A stretch of 64,000 nucleotides of DNA, taken from positions 62,001 to 126,000 of the forward strand of contig NZ_SRRU01000005.1 of assembly GCF_004784465.1 (NCBI RefSeq). The letters are read 5' to 3'. This document shows positions 48,196 through 56,382 of the stretch, piece after piece. Source of the DNA: Streptomyces griseoluteus. GTDB lineage: Bacteria; Actinomycetota; Actinomycetes; Streptomycetales; Streptomycetaceae. A program made the position numbers and the translations under genes. Each line of letters begins with the position of its first letter. Within the stretch, counting starts at the first letter, position 1. The notes under the pieces were generated by a model. It was not told where the DNA came from. It was given only the letters and a program-made list of their open reading frames with translations, and searched no databases.

Positions 48196-50571
48196 CTAGA
48201 GCAGGCCGTCCCACATCTGCTCCAGCAGCACCGACCACCAGCTCTCCGGCGACGCCAGCGCGGCCGGGTCCAGGGCGGCCAACTGGGCCTGGAAGTCGAC
48301 GGTCCAGCGGGCCGCCTGCTCCTGGTTCAGGCCGTACCGCAGCCGCCACATCCGGCCCAGCAGGGCCAGGCAGCGGGCGAACTCGGGCAGCCCGGAGTTG
48401 ACGAACTGCGGCGGCACCGGCGCCCCGCCCGGCCCGCTCTCCACCGGCACGGCCACGATGTTCGCGGTGCCGTACTGCACGCAGATCGCCTTGCCGAAGT
48501 CCGTGCCCATCACCAGGTAGGACCCCGCGTCCGAGGCCGGGGCCACCCCGCGCTCGGCCGCCAGCTCGGCCAGCGTCGGCACCGGACGGCCCGGCTGGGC
48601 CTGCGCCCAGAAGAACGGGCCCATGTCCAGCGGGAGTCCGGCCACCACCAGGGTGTGCGCGACGACCGGCGGCACACCCTGCCGGGCCACCGCCTGCTGC
48701 TCGAACCGGTAGACGCCAGGACCGAACACCGCGGCCAGCTCCTGCGCGACGCCCTCCGGCGGGATCGGCGGCACGGGCGGCACCGGCGGCAGCGGCGCCC
48801 GCACCGGCGCGGGCCGCGCGGGACCGTCCGCGACCTGGTGCAGCTCGCCCTGATGGGCCAGCAGCTCCCGCATGCCCTCCTGCCGGCTCGCGTGGTCCGT
48901 GCCGTACGGCGCGATGGACGCGATCCGTGCCTGCGGCCACTGCTCCCGGATCATCCGCGCGCAGTACGCGCCCGGCAGTTCACAGGACTCCAGCTCGGTG
49001 TGCAGCTCCAGCACCTGGTCCGGCGGCACGTTCATCGCGCGCAGCTCGTGGAAGATCTGCCACTCCGGGTGCGGGGTGCCCGGCGCCGAACGCCGGATGA
49101 GCTGCTGCTCCGAGCCGTCGTGGGCGCGGTAGCGCAGCACCGCCTGGTAGCCGGGCCCGACCATGGGCTGCCCCTGCTGCGGAAACCCGTACGCGCCCGG
49201 CTGCCCCGGCATCGGCGCGGCCTGCGGAGGCATCGCGCCGGGGGGCGGCATGGCACCGGCCGGGGGCGGCATCGCTCCCGGCGGGGGCATGGCACCGGGC
49301 GGCGGCAGGGGCGCGCCCTGCGGCGGCGGACCCGCGTGCGGCATCGGCTGCGGCGCGGGCGGCGGGCCGGGCGGCATACCGGGCACGGGCGGTATCCCGG
49401 CCGTCGGCTGGGTGCCGGGGGCGGGGGGCGTGCCGGGGGCGGACGGCGGCGGGGGCACGCCGGGGCCGCCGGGCGACGGCGGGGACAGCACGGTCTCCGC
49501 GTGGTGCACGGCACCGGGCGCTCCGGCGGGCCGGGGCGGGGCCGGGGCGTTCGGCGGCTGCGGCGCCCCCTCCGGCCCGGAGGGGCTGTCGAGCGAGGAC
49601 ACCAGCTGCGTCGGTACGTACCCCTCGGCGCCCCCGCCCGGCTGCGCGCCCGGAGTGCCGGGGGCGCCCGGCGGGTGCGGAAGGGCACCCGGACCGCCGC
49701 GCGGCTTGCGGGGCGGCGGGGCGGCCTTGCTGGTGGCGGCGTCGGCGATGTCCCCGGCGTGCGGCGGCAGCGGCCGGGCCGGAGCCGGAGGCGTACCGGT
49801 GCCCTGGGCAGGCGTCCTGGCGTCGTCCACCGCGGGCGCGACCGCCGTGGGCGGGAGCTGGCTGCCGCCCGACATCAGGGCCGTCTTGGCGTCCGGCGCG
49901 GCGGCGGGCGGGGGCGGGGGGCCGTCGTGCACCGGCGGCGCGAACACCGTCGCGGGCAGCGGCACCGAACGGTCCTCGCCGTCGCCGTTGGTGTCCGTAC
50001 CGGCCCACGGGGTGTCGCCGTCCCGGCGCTCCTCCTCCGTGTCGCCCTTGGCGGCGGGCCAGGCGGCCCCGGTGTCCGGGGCGGCGACGGGGATGCCGGC
50101 CTGCGTCCGGGCGAGCCCGGGGGAAGAACCCTGGGCCGGGACCGAGGGCGCACCCTGACCGGACCCGGTGTCAGCACCCGCACGCCGGTCCGGGATGCCC
50201 AGCTTGTCCGCCGCCTCCTGCAGCCACTCCGGCGGACTCAGCAGGAACGACGTCTGGTTGAGGTCCACCCGCGCGGCGGGCGGCACCGGCACCGCGTCCT
50301 CGACGTCGTCGGGGCGGCCGTACAGCTCCTCGTACCGGCGGACGAGCTCGCCCACCGGCAGCGCGGGCCACAGCGTGGCCTCGCCGCTGTCCCGCGCGAT
50401 GACCAGCCGCTGGCCGCCCGCGTCGGAACGCGGGCCGTCGGCACGGTCCTCGCCCCACACCACGAACCCGAGGTCGAACTCCCGCACCCGCACCTCCCGG
50501 TGCTGGTACGCCGGGACGTCCCCGTTGATCCACTCCTCGCCGCGCTCCTGCGCGCGCGCAAACGTCACCAT
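48196..50571 (-). CDS. Multidomain SUKH / deaminase-fold protein
   Basis: This 791-residue protein has four parts. The N-terminal ~110 residues (RLVIARDSGEATLWPALPVG, LVRRYEELYGRPDD) resemble a YrhB-like immunity domain. A very long Pro/Gly/Ala linker (about 130-460) follows. Next is a nucleic-acid deaminase-like domain, with H524 and E526 in LELHTELESCELPGAYC and cysteines C530 and C537 as possible zinc ligands. Last is a C-terminal SUKH-4-type domain (PPVVAHTLVVAGLPLDMGPF, KAICVQYGTANIVAVPVESG). Such fusions belong to polymorphic toxin/immunity systems. The spacing of the cysteines is not the canonical PCxxC, so activity is uncertain. Confidence 0.82.
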   Translation of the reverse strand: MVTFARAQERGEEWINGDVPAYQHREVRVREFDLGFVVWGEDRADGPRSDAGGQRLVIARDSGEATLWPALPVGELVRRYEELYGRPDDVEDAVPVPPAARVDLNQTSFLLSPPEWLQEAADKLGIPDRRAGADTGSGQGAPSVPAQGSSPGLARTQAGIPVAAPDTGAAWPAAKGDTEEERRDGDTPWAGTDTNGDGEDRSVPLPATVFAPPVHDGPPPPPAAAPDAKTALMSGGSQLPPTAVAPAVDDARTPAQGTGTPPAPARPLPPHAGDIADAATSKAAPPPRKPRGGPGALPHPPGAPGTPGAQPGGGAEGYVPTQLVSSLDSPSGPEGAPQPPNAPAPPRPAGAPGAVHHAETVLSPPSPGGPGVPPPPSAPGTPPAPGTQPTAGIPPVPGMPPGPPPAPQPMPHAGPPPQGAPLPPPGAMPPPGAMPPPAGAMPPPGAMPPQAAPMPGQPGAYGFPQQGQPMVGPGYQAVLRYRAHDGSEQQLIRRSAPGTPHPEWQIFHELRAMNVPPDQVLELHTELESCELPGAYCARMIREQWPQARIASIAPYGTDHASRQEGMRELLAHQGELHQVADGPARPAPVRAPLPPVPPVPPIPPEGVAQELAAVFGPGVYRFEQQAVARQGVPPVVAHTLVVAGLPLDMGPFFWAQAQPGRPVPTLAELAAERGVAPASDAGSYLVMGTDFGKAICVQYGTANIVAVPVESGPGGAPVPPQFVNSGLPEFARCLALLGRMWRLRYGLNQEQAARWTVDFQAQLAALDPAALASPESWWSVLLEQMWDGLL

Positions 50572-50581
50572 GACCCGGACC

Positions 50582-51583
50582 TCACTCCCCCGCCGGCGCC
50601 GGCGCCGCGGACACCGGGACGGCGTGCGCGAAGCCGCCGTCCACCATCAGACTCGCCACCGTGTCCAGCTCCGGCGGATCACCGGCCAGCCGGGACAGGA
50701 ACGCGTCGAAGTCGTCCCCGCAGGGCAGCAGCAGCCGCTCCACGCGCTCCGCCGCCGACCACGACGGGTCGGTGTCCCGTACGTCGTCGTACGCGCAGAA
50801 CCACACCGAACCGGCCCGCTCGCCCTTCACCTTCACCGCGAGCAGACCGCCCTGGACGAACGCGACGCCCAGGTAGTCCTTGGTCAGGTGGTCGCGCAGG
50901 CACTTGTTCACGTACACCAGGTCGTTGACCGCCGCCTCGTCGCGGACCGTGAAGAACGGCTGGTCCAGCAGCAGGCCCAGTTCGGCGTCGAGCGCGGCGC
51001 CCACCGGGGCGCAGCCGCCTGCCGCCTTCAGGAACGACCGGTAGGCGCCGGGCAGCCGGTAGCCGAGGTCCTCCTCGACACCCTGCACCTGCGACTCCGT
51101 CACCGCGACCCCGGACTTGGGGAGCGCGAAGTGCGCCGGACGCGTCTCGTTCAGCGGACGGGTGCCGCGCTTGGCGTGGTCCACCGCCGCCGTCGCCACC
51201 CCGCCGTGGTGCCGCAGCAGCGCCTTCACCTCCACCGGGATCAGCTCGAGCCGCCGGGAGTTCGCCACGTGGTGCCACGTCCAGCCGTGCGGCGTCGCCA
51301 CCTCCGGCACCGTGTCCCACAGCTCGTGCCCCGACGCCGCGAGCACCGCGTTCGCCGACACGTAGTCCGTGAGCCGTAGTTCGTCGACGCCGAACCCCTC
51401 CGGAGGCTCCGCGATCTCGGCCGCCGCGCGCGCGTACGGCGCGAAGTCGGGATGACCGTGCTCGTCGATCCGCACCCCGCGCGGATGGCGGGCCGCCCGC
51501 ACCGGGTCCGGGAAGTGCACGACCTGCCCGGCATAGGCCGCGTTCGGCGGCGCGGCTTCCTGCCCGAGCCGACCTGTCGTCAT
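50582..51583 (-). CDS. SMI1/KNR4 (SUKH-1) domain protein
   Basis: A 333-residue cytoplasmic protein. The N-terminal half (FPDPVRAARHPRGVRIDEHG, DELRLTDYVSANAVLAASGH) is a helical domain. From about residue 175 the SUKH fold begins (TESQVQGVEEDLGYRLPGAY, RSFLKAAGGCAPVG), the core that binds cognate nuclease or deaminase toxins in immunity proteins. ATG at 51583 gives MTTGRLGQEAAPP. It is 10 bases upstream of the multidomain gene, on the same strand, so both form one operon, and it faces a deaminase-like gene on the other strand. Confidence 0.88.
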   Translation of the reverse strand: MTTGRLGQEAAPPNAAYAGQVVHFPDPVRAARHPRGVRIDEHGHPDFAPYARAAAEIAEPPEGFGVDELRLTDYVSANAVLAASGHELWDTVPEVATPHGWTWHHVANSRRLELIPVEVKALLRHHGGVATAAVDHAKRGTRPLNETRPAHFALPKSGVAVTESQVQGVEEDLGYRLPGAYRSFLKAAGGCAPVGAALDAELGLLLDQPFFTVRDEAAVNDLVYVNKCLRDHLTKDYLGVAFVQGGLLAVKVKGERAGSVWFCAYDDVRDTDPSWSAAERVERLLLPCGDDFDAFLSRLAGDPPELDTVASLMVDGGFAHAVPVSAAPAPAGE

Positions 51584-51792
51584 GGCGGTTGCCCCCTGCG
51601 GCACTCTGTACGAGCCAAGACGCCCCGACCCGTATCCGACTGTCTTCAACGTCACCGACGCCCTTGCCCGCGCCCCGGCGCGGTGCCGACAGCCTATGCG
51701 GTACACGTGTGCCGGTCACCGGCCCACCGGACCCCGGCCCTCCGCCCCACCCTCTCGAACACCCCCGCGAGAGCCCGTCAGTTGTGTGACCA

Positions 51793-51813
51793 ACCGTCAC
51801 CGCACGTGACGGT
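51793..51813. promoter_or_regulatory. ACCGTCAC-N5-GTGACGGT palindrome
   Basis: A perfect 8-bp inverted repeat with 5-base centre in the 333-base divergent gap between the SUKH operon and the YwqJ-like gene, 104 bases before the latter. It may be an operator. Confidence 0.5.
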
Positions 51814-51916
51814 GGAGTCCCGCCCCAGCGTGTCGCACCGCCCCAGCTTCCGCAGCCGCCACGGCATTTGGCACTCTGTGTCCTCCGGGCGAGGGCCCAG
51901 GGGAGGGAAGACGACC

Positions 51917-52432
51917 ATGAACACGATGCCGACCGGAGGTACCGACGTGCGGGCCGGCGACCCCCGCATCGGCTGGAGCGACAGCACCGAACCTCCCGCC
52001 CCCGCCCTGCTGCACCGCCGCGACGGCATCCTGCCCGCCGTCGCCGCCGCCCTCTCCGTACGCGGCGCCACCCTCACCGGCACCGCCGCCCGCGGCGACC
52101 AGCCGGCCCCCCTGCACCACCTCGTGCAGGACTTCCTCGACACCCTCACCAGCGGCCAGCGCGACCGCTTCACCGGACGGTGCGCCGAGACGATCCTCAT
52201 CTCCCGGCACCTCACCGCGGCCGACGCCACCCGCAGCAGGCGCTCCGCCCGCCGCCCCATGACCAACGGCGAGGCCCGCAAGTCCCTGAAGCACGCCAAG
52301 CTCACCGCCCGCCGCATACGCGAGGACGGTGACCCGCTGCACGGCTCCTTCGCCACCCCCTGCCGCGCCTGCGCCGCCCTCAGCGCCCACTTCGGCGTCC
52401 GCATCGTCGACCCGGCCGGCACCGGCGACTGA
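51917..52432 (+). CDS. YwqJ-like deaminase-fold protein
   Basis: A 171-residue protein with the two zinc motifs of nucleic-acid deaminases: C89-A-E91 in RFTGRCAETILISRHL and PC149xxC152 in FATPCRACAALSAHFG. The glutamate of CAE is the predicted proton shuttle. YwqJ-type domains usually occur as C-terminal toxin modules of polymorphic toxins; here one stands alone, with no secretion signal, next to SUKH genes. ATG at 51917 follows GGGAGGG by 7 bases. It is followed at 62 bases by a SUKH-3 gene. Confidence 0.88.
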   Translation: MNTMPTGGTDVRAGDPRIGWSDSTEPPAPALLHRRDGILPAVAAALSVRGATLTGTAARGDQPAPLHHLVQDFLDTLTSGQRDRFTGRCAETILISRHLTAADATRSRRSARRPMTNGEARKSLKHAKLTARRIREDGDPLHGSFATPCRACAALSAHFGVRIVDPAGTGD

Positions 52433-52494
52433 CCCCGCCCCGCCCCCGCCGGGCCCCCGAAGCCAGCTCACCAGCACGACGATCGACAGGGCAG

Positions 52495-53028
52495 ATGCAC
52501 TCCGACCGCACCTCATCCCCCAGGCCCACCGCACCCCACGGGCCGGGCGGCACCGCACCCCGCTTCCCCGGCGCCGTCGACAACGCGCTGCGCACCGCGG
52601 GCTGGCACCCCGGCCGCTGGGACATAAAGCAGGCCGAGATCTGGGCCGACACCCTGCGCGAACACCTCTCCCCCGCAGGACACCGGCACGCCGTCTTCCC
52701 CGCCGCCGTCGAAGCCTGGGCCGAGTTCGGCGGACTCCGCATCACCCCCACCGGCACCGGCCGGCAGATCGCGCCGGCCAACCTCCACCTCGACCCGCTC
52801 CAGGGCCTGCACCTCGCCCGCACCCTGGGCGACCTCGGCCGCGCGCTCGGCACCGAACTCAGCCCGCTCGGCGAGGAGACCGACACCGCCGCCCTCCTCG
52901 CCATCGACACTCAGGGCCGCGTCTACACCCTCGACCACACCGGCGACTGGTACCTCGGCCCCGACATCGACCACGCGCTGACCGCGCTCATCGCCGGCAC
53001 CCAGCCCGCCCGCCTCACCACCGGCTGA
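52495..53028 (+). CDS. SUKH-3 domain immunity-like protein
   Basis: A 177-residue protein of the SUKH-3 group: VDNALRTAGWHPGRWDIKQA, FPAAVEAWAEFGGLRITPTG, and EETDTAALLAIDTQGRVYTL with DWYLGPDIDHALTALIAGTQ. It directly follows the YwqJ-like gene, an arrangement typical of toxin-immunity pairs. Its last 14 bases overlap the end of the convergent methyltransferase gene. Confidence 0.88.
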   Translation: MHSDRTSSPRPTAPHGPGGTAPRFPGAVDNALRTAGWHPGRWDIKQAEIWADTLREHLSPAGHRHAVFPAAVEAWAEFGGLRITPTGTGRQIAPANLHLDPLQGLHLARTLGDLGRALGTELSPLGEETDTAALLAIDTQGRVYTLDHTGDWYLGPDIDHALTALIAGTQPARLTTG

Positions 53029-53878
53029 CCCCCGCGGCGCCCTTCACCGCGAACACCCAGCGGTTGGCGGCCAGCGCGTCGTCCGGCTCCGGCCGCGGGC
53101 CCCGCCCGTACCGGCGGACATGGTCGTACGGCGTCCCCACCTCGGTCCGCCAGCCCCGGCCCGCCAGATCCGCCGCCGAGTCCGGACGCGGATCGCCGTC
53201 GAACAGCGCCGGCAGATCCACCCCGAGCCGCTCCCGCGCCTCCGCGTACACCGGGCTGTCCCGCACCGCGCGGGCCTCCTTCAGCAGCTTCACCTCGTAC
53301 CCGAGCATGCTGTCCGGCGCGCTCAACTCGTCGACGACCGCGACCAGTCGGCGTTCGGCGGCCGCCGGGAGATACAGCAGCAGCCCCTCCGCCAGCCACG
53401 CCGTCGGCAGCCCCGGCTCCAGACCGGCGCCGAGCAGCGCCGCCGCCCAGTCACCGCGCAGATCCACCGGCACCGGTACCCGCCCCGCCGACGGCACCGC
53501 GCCCGCCCGGGCCAGCACCCGCTCCTTGAAGCCGAGCACACCGGGGCGGTCCACCTCCCACACCGTGCTGCCCGACGGCCAGTCCAGACGGAAGGCCCGC
53601 GTGTCCAGGCCCGCCCCCAGCAGCACGAACTGCCGGATCCCGGCCCGCGCCGCCGACCGCAGCGCGTCGTCCAGCACCCGCGTCCGCAGCCCGAAGTACC
53701 GCGCCAGGCGCCCCCACACCGGATCGGCGTCCCCACGCGGCACCTCCTCCAAGGACACCGGCCAACGCGCCGACACCGGCGCCGCCCGCACGAAGCACTC
53801 CGCGTACGGGTCACGCGCCAGCGCGTCCGGACGGCGCGCCTCGATCGCCCGCGCCGCCGCCACCAGCAGCGCGGTCAC
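53015..53878 (-). CDS. TIGR00027-like SAM methyltransferase
   Basis: A class I methyltransferase related to leucine carboxyl methyltransferases: LLVAAARAIEARRPDALARD, GIRQFVLLGAGLDTRAFRLD (SAM loop), TVWEVDRPGVLGFKERVLAR, and TAWLAEGLLLYLPAAAERRL. The GTG at 53878 gives VTALLVAA and overlaps the stop of the isochorismatase gene (GTGA), implying coupling; GTGs at 53884 or 53896 are alternatives. The substrate is unknown, but the operon context (dehydrogenase, hydrolase, methyltransferase) points to a small-molecule pathway. Confidence 0.87.
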   Translation of the reverse strand: MTALLVAAARAIEARRPDALARDPYAECFVRAAPVSARWPVSLEEVPRGDADPVWGRLARYFGLRTRVLDDALRSAARAGIRQFVLLGAGLDTRAFRLDWPSGSTVWEVDRPGVLGFKERVLARAGAVPSAGRVPVPVDLRGDWAAALLGAGLEPGLPTAWLAEGLLLYLPAAAERRLVAVVDELSAPDSMLGYEVKLLKEARAVRDSPVYAEARERLGVDLPALFDGDPRPDSAADLAGRGWRTEVGTPYDHVRRYGRGPRPEPDDALAANRWVFAVKGAAGVSRW

Positions 53879-54546
53879 CCCCACCCCCGCGTCCACTCCG
53901 AAGTCACCGGCACCGGACCGGCCTGCCGCACCGACGGTTGTGATGACCCCTCCTCGGTCGAAGGACACACGGCCCACAGCTCCGGATCCGCACGCGTCGT
54001 CAGCCGGGCCCCGTACACCCGCCGCATGAACGACAGGATCACCGGCTCCGGCAGATGCAACGGCGTTGTGCAGTCGGTCAGCACCGACACCTCGAAACCC
54101 TTCTGGAACGCCGTCCGCGCCGTCGAATCCACACACACATCGGTGAACACCCCCGCGAACACCAGCCGCACCACCTCCCGCTCCCGCGGGTACGCCTCGA
54201 ACCCCTCCGCCAGGAACGCGTCGAAACACGCGTACTTGGTGAACACCCGCTCCCGCGCGGCCGGCACCACCCCGTGGAACTCCGCGCCCCTGCTCCCCGT
54301 CACGCACTTCGGCCGCCTGCCCCGCGCCCGGTCCCGCCACCGCCAGCTCGCTCCCTGATGCCCGACGTCCCCCAAGAACCGGACGAACACCACCTCCACC
54401 CCGGCCGCCCGCGCCTGGTCCACCACCCCGGCCGCGGCCCCCGCCGCATCCGCCAGCACCCCCGGATCGCTCCCATGACGGGCGGCGGCCGACGCATCGC
54501 AGAAATCGTTCTGCAGGTCGACCACCACCAGCACCACCCCCCTCAC
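53875..54546 (-). CDS. Isochorismatase-like cysteine hydrolase
   Basis: This 223-residue protein has the three catalytic motifs of the family: Asp in VVLVVVDLQNDFCDA, Lys in RVFTKYACFDAFL, and Cys in FAGVFTDVCVDSTARTAF. The cis-peptide motif before the cysteine is kept. The family includes nicotinamidases, N-carbamoylsarcosine amidases and isochorismatases; the substrate cannot be assigned. It starts at GTG 54546, overlapping the preceding stop (GTGA), and its stop overlaps the methyltransferase start, so three genes are coupled. Confidence 0.9.
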   Translation of the reverse strand: MRGVVLVVVDLQNDFCDASAAARHGSDPGVLADAAGAAAGVVDQARAAGVEVVFVRFLGDVGHQGASWRWRDRARGRRPKCVTGSRGAEFHGVVPAARERVFTKYACFDAFLAEGFEAYPREREVVRLVFAGVFTDVCVDSTARTAFQKGFEVSVLTDCTTPLHLPEPVILSFMRRVYGARLTTRADPELWAVCPSTEEGSSQPSVRQAGPVPVTSEWTRGWG

Positions 54547-55631
54547 GCCCCCGCCACCAGCGCCTGCGCCCCCGCTCCCGGACCCGGCACCCCCAGCCCC
54601 GCCAGCACCCCGGCCACCACCTCACCCGTCGACGCCGAACCCCCCACGTCCGCCGTGCACACCCCCCGCGCCGACAGCCCCGCCAGCGCCCCCTCCACCG
54701 CGGCCACCGCCCCCGCACACCCCACGTGCCGCTCCGCCACGGCCGCCGCCGCCCGGATCGTCGCCACCGGATTCACCAGATCACGGCCCTCGAGATCGTC
54801 CGCCGAGCCGTGCACCGTCTGGAACTCCACCAGCCCCGCCACCCCCGGCAGCAGATGCACGTTCTCCGTGAACCGGCTCTCCTGCCGCTCACCCCCGAAC
54901 CGGTCCAGCAGCACCACATGCATGATGTCCGCCCACTCGTTCCCCGCCACCACCACCGTCCTCGGCGGCAGCCCGTGCGCGATCAGATCCCGGTTCACCG
55001 TGTCCGGCTGGCACGACCGGATCTCCACCCCGTGCCGCTCCGCCGCCCGCCGCACCCAGTCGTCCAGCGCCCCGTCCAGCAGATGGAACTTGTACGCCAT
55101 CACCACCCGCGCCGCCCCACCCCCCGGCCACACCAGCCGCGCCCGCGCCAACGCGCAGCCGATCACCTCGTTCGTGATCCCCTCGCTGAACTCCATCGTC
55201 CGCACCACACGCCCCGGCTCATGCCGGTTCTCCCCCGTGTAGAACCCCTGCGCCTGATCCCGCACCAGCAGCAGCTCCGGCGCCACCCCGCCCGGCGGAC
55301 CCCCCAACCCGTCCACCTTCACCGCACGCAACCGCTGCCGCACCAGATACAACGACTGCGCGTTGACCGCCGTACGGAACACCGCCGAGACCCCCCGGCC
55401 CGCCAGCCCCCGACAGAACGCCTCGTACTGCGCCGCGTCCTCCTCGGTCAGCGCCGCGACCCGCTCCGGCGCCTCACCCCGCAGCGACACATACGAGTGG
55501 TAGACCCGCTCCGAACGCTCCACCCGCACCGGCACCCCCTACGCCCCCGCCAGATGCCCCAGCACCCGCTCGAAGACCCCGGCCACCTCCGCGCCCGTAC
55601 CCCGCCCCAAGGCGAGCCCCACGACCGTCAC
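54543..55631 (-). pseudogene. Isocitrate/isopropylmalate dehydrogenase family gene with in-frame amber codon
   Basis: From the GTG at 55631, which has GGAGAGGGG upstream, the frame reads VTVVGLALGRGTGAEVAGVF, ERVLGHLAGA, then TAG at 55539-55541, then continues in the same frame GVPVRVERSERVYHSY. The first 30 codons supply the strand that holds GDGIGPE in this family. The remaining ~330 residues contain recognisable dehydrogenase blocks: LLLVRDQAQGFYTG, VVRTMEFSEGITNEVIG, VVVAGNEWADIMHVVLLDRF and EFQTVHGSADDLEGRDLVNP. Either this is a point-mutated gene, a TAG read-through case, or translation restarts at GTG 55535 lacking the N-terminal strand. Confidence 0.75.
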
Positions 55632-55674
55632 CCCGGACCGCCCCTCTCCCCGACCGACCCGCCCCGCCCCCGCC

Positions 55675-56205
55675 TCACACCGCCGCGCCCACCAGGTGAT
55701 CCCCCGGAATCCCCGCCTTGTCCGGCGCGTAGAAGTCCTCGATCCCCGCCACCCAGGTCGCCACCGCGATCCGGTCCTCCCCGTCCGGCCCGAACGCGTC
55801 GAACAGCGCGTCGATGTTCGGGCCCGCGAAACCGATCGCCCGCATCAGCGCCGTGAACAGCGGCCGCTCGATCACCCCGTCCCCGTCCGGATCACCCAGC
55901 GCCGCCAGCGCCTCCGCGAACTCCCGCACCGTCCCCGCGAACCGCTCCGGCGCCAGCACACACGCCCGGTACTCCTCCAGCGTGATCCGCCCGTCCCCGT
56001 TCGCGTCCAGCTCCCCCTCCAGCGTCTCCCAGTACCGCTGGAACGCCGCCGACATCCGCGCCCGCGCACCCTCCCCCGAACCCTCCGCCGCCGCCGTCAC
56101 CCGCGACGCCATCAGCTCGAAGTCCTCCGGGTCCAGACGACCGTTGCCATCCGCGTCGAACAGCGAGAACACCAGCGTCACCCGGTCGATGGCCTCAGTA
56201 CGCAT
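55675..56205 (-). CDS. EF-hand calcium-binding protein
   Basis: A 176-residue calerythrin-like protein with EF-hand loops DADGNGRLDPED, DANGDGRITLEE and DPDGDGVIERPL, and a degenerate fourth (GPDGEDRIAVAT). Streptomyces use such sarcoplasmic-type calcium proteins as buffers and developmental regulators. ATG at 56205. It is 43 bases upstream of the interrupted dehydrogenase on the same strand and may lead that operon. Confidence 0.9.
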   Translation of the reverse strand: MRTEAIDRVTLVFSLFDADGNGRLDPEDFELMASRVTAAAEGSGEGARARMSAAFQRYWETLEGELDANGDGRITLEEYRACVLAPERFAGTVREFAEALAALGDPDGDGVIERPLFTALMRAIGFAGPNIDALFDAFGPDGEDRIAVATWVAGIEDFYAPDKAGIPGDHLVGAAV

Positions 56206-56382
56206 GACCGACCAGACCCCTTCGTCGACTCGCCCCGAACCCCTCGGCACGCACCGACACACTGCGTCCCCGAAGCCCCCCGCATGCCGCACGCCGGCCA
56301 CGTTCATCCAATGGGTGGATTCAGCACCTACCGAGGATTGGACGGCGAACACGACATGAGCGGCCACCGCGGAACCCGGCCC

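Noticed and set aside
46084..50928. A plus-strand open frame of over 1600 codons across the ABC ATPase, coiled-coil and SUKH genes.
   Set aside because: It is a shadow of real minus-strand genes in GC-rich DNA: the product is a run of Arg/Gly/Pro with no domain.
53878..53896. Starting the methyltransferase at an earlier codon within the isochorismatase gene.
   Set aside because: Further upstream the candidate V codons are GTC, not valid starts, and the coupled GTGA start fits the operon.
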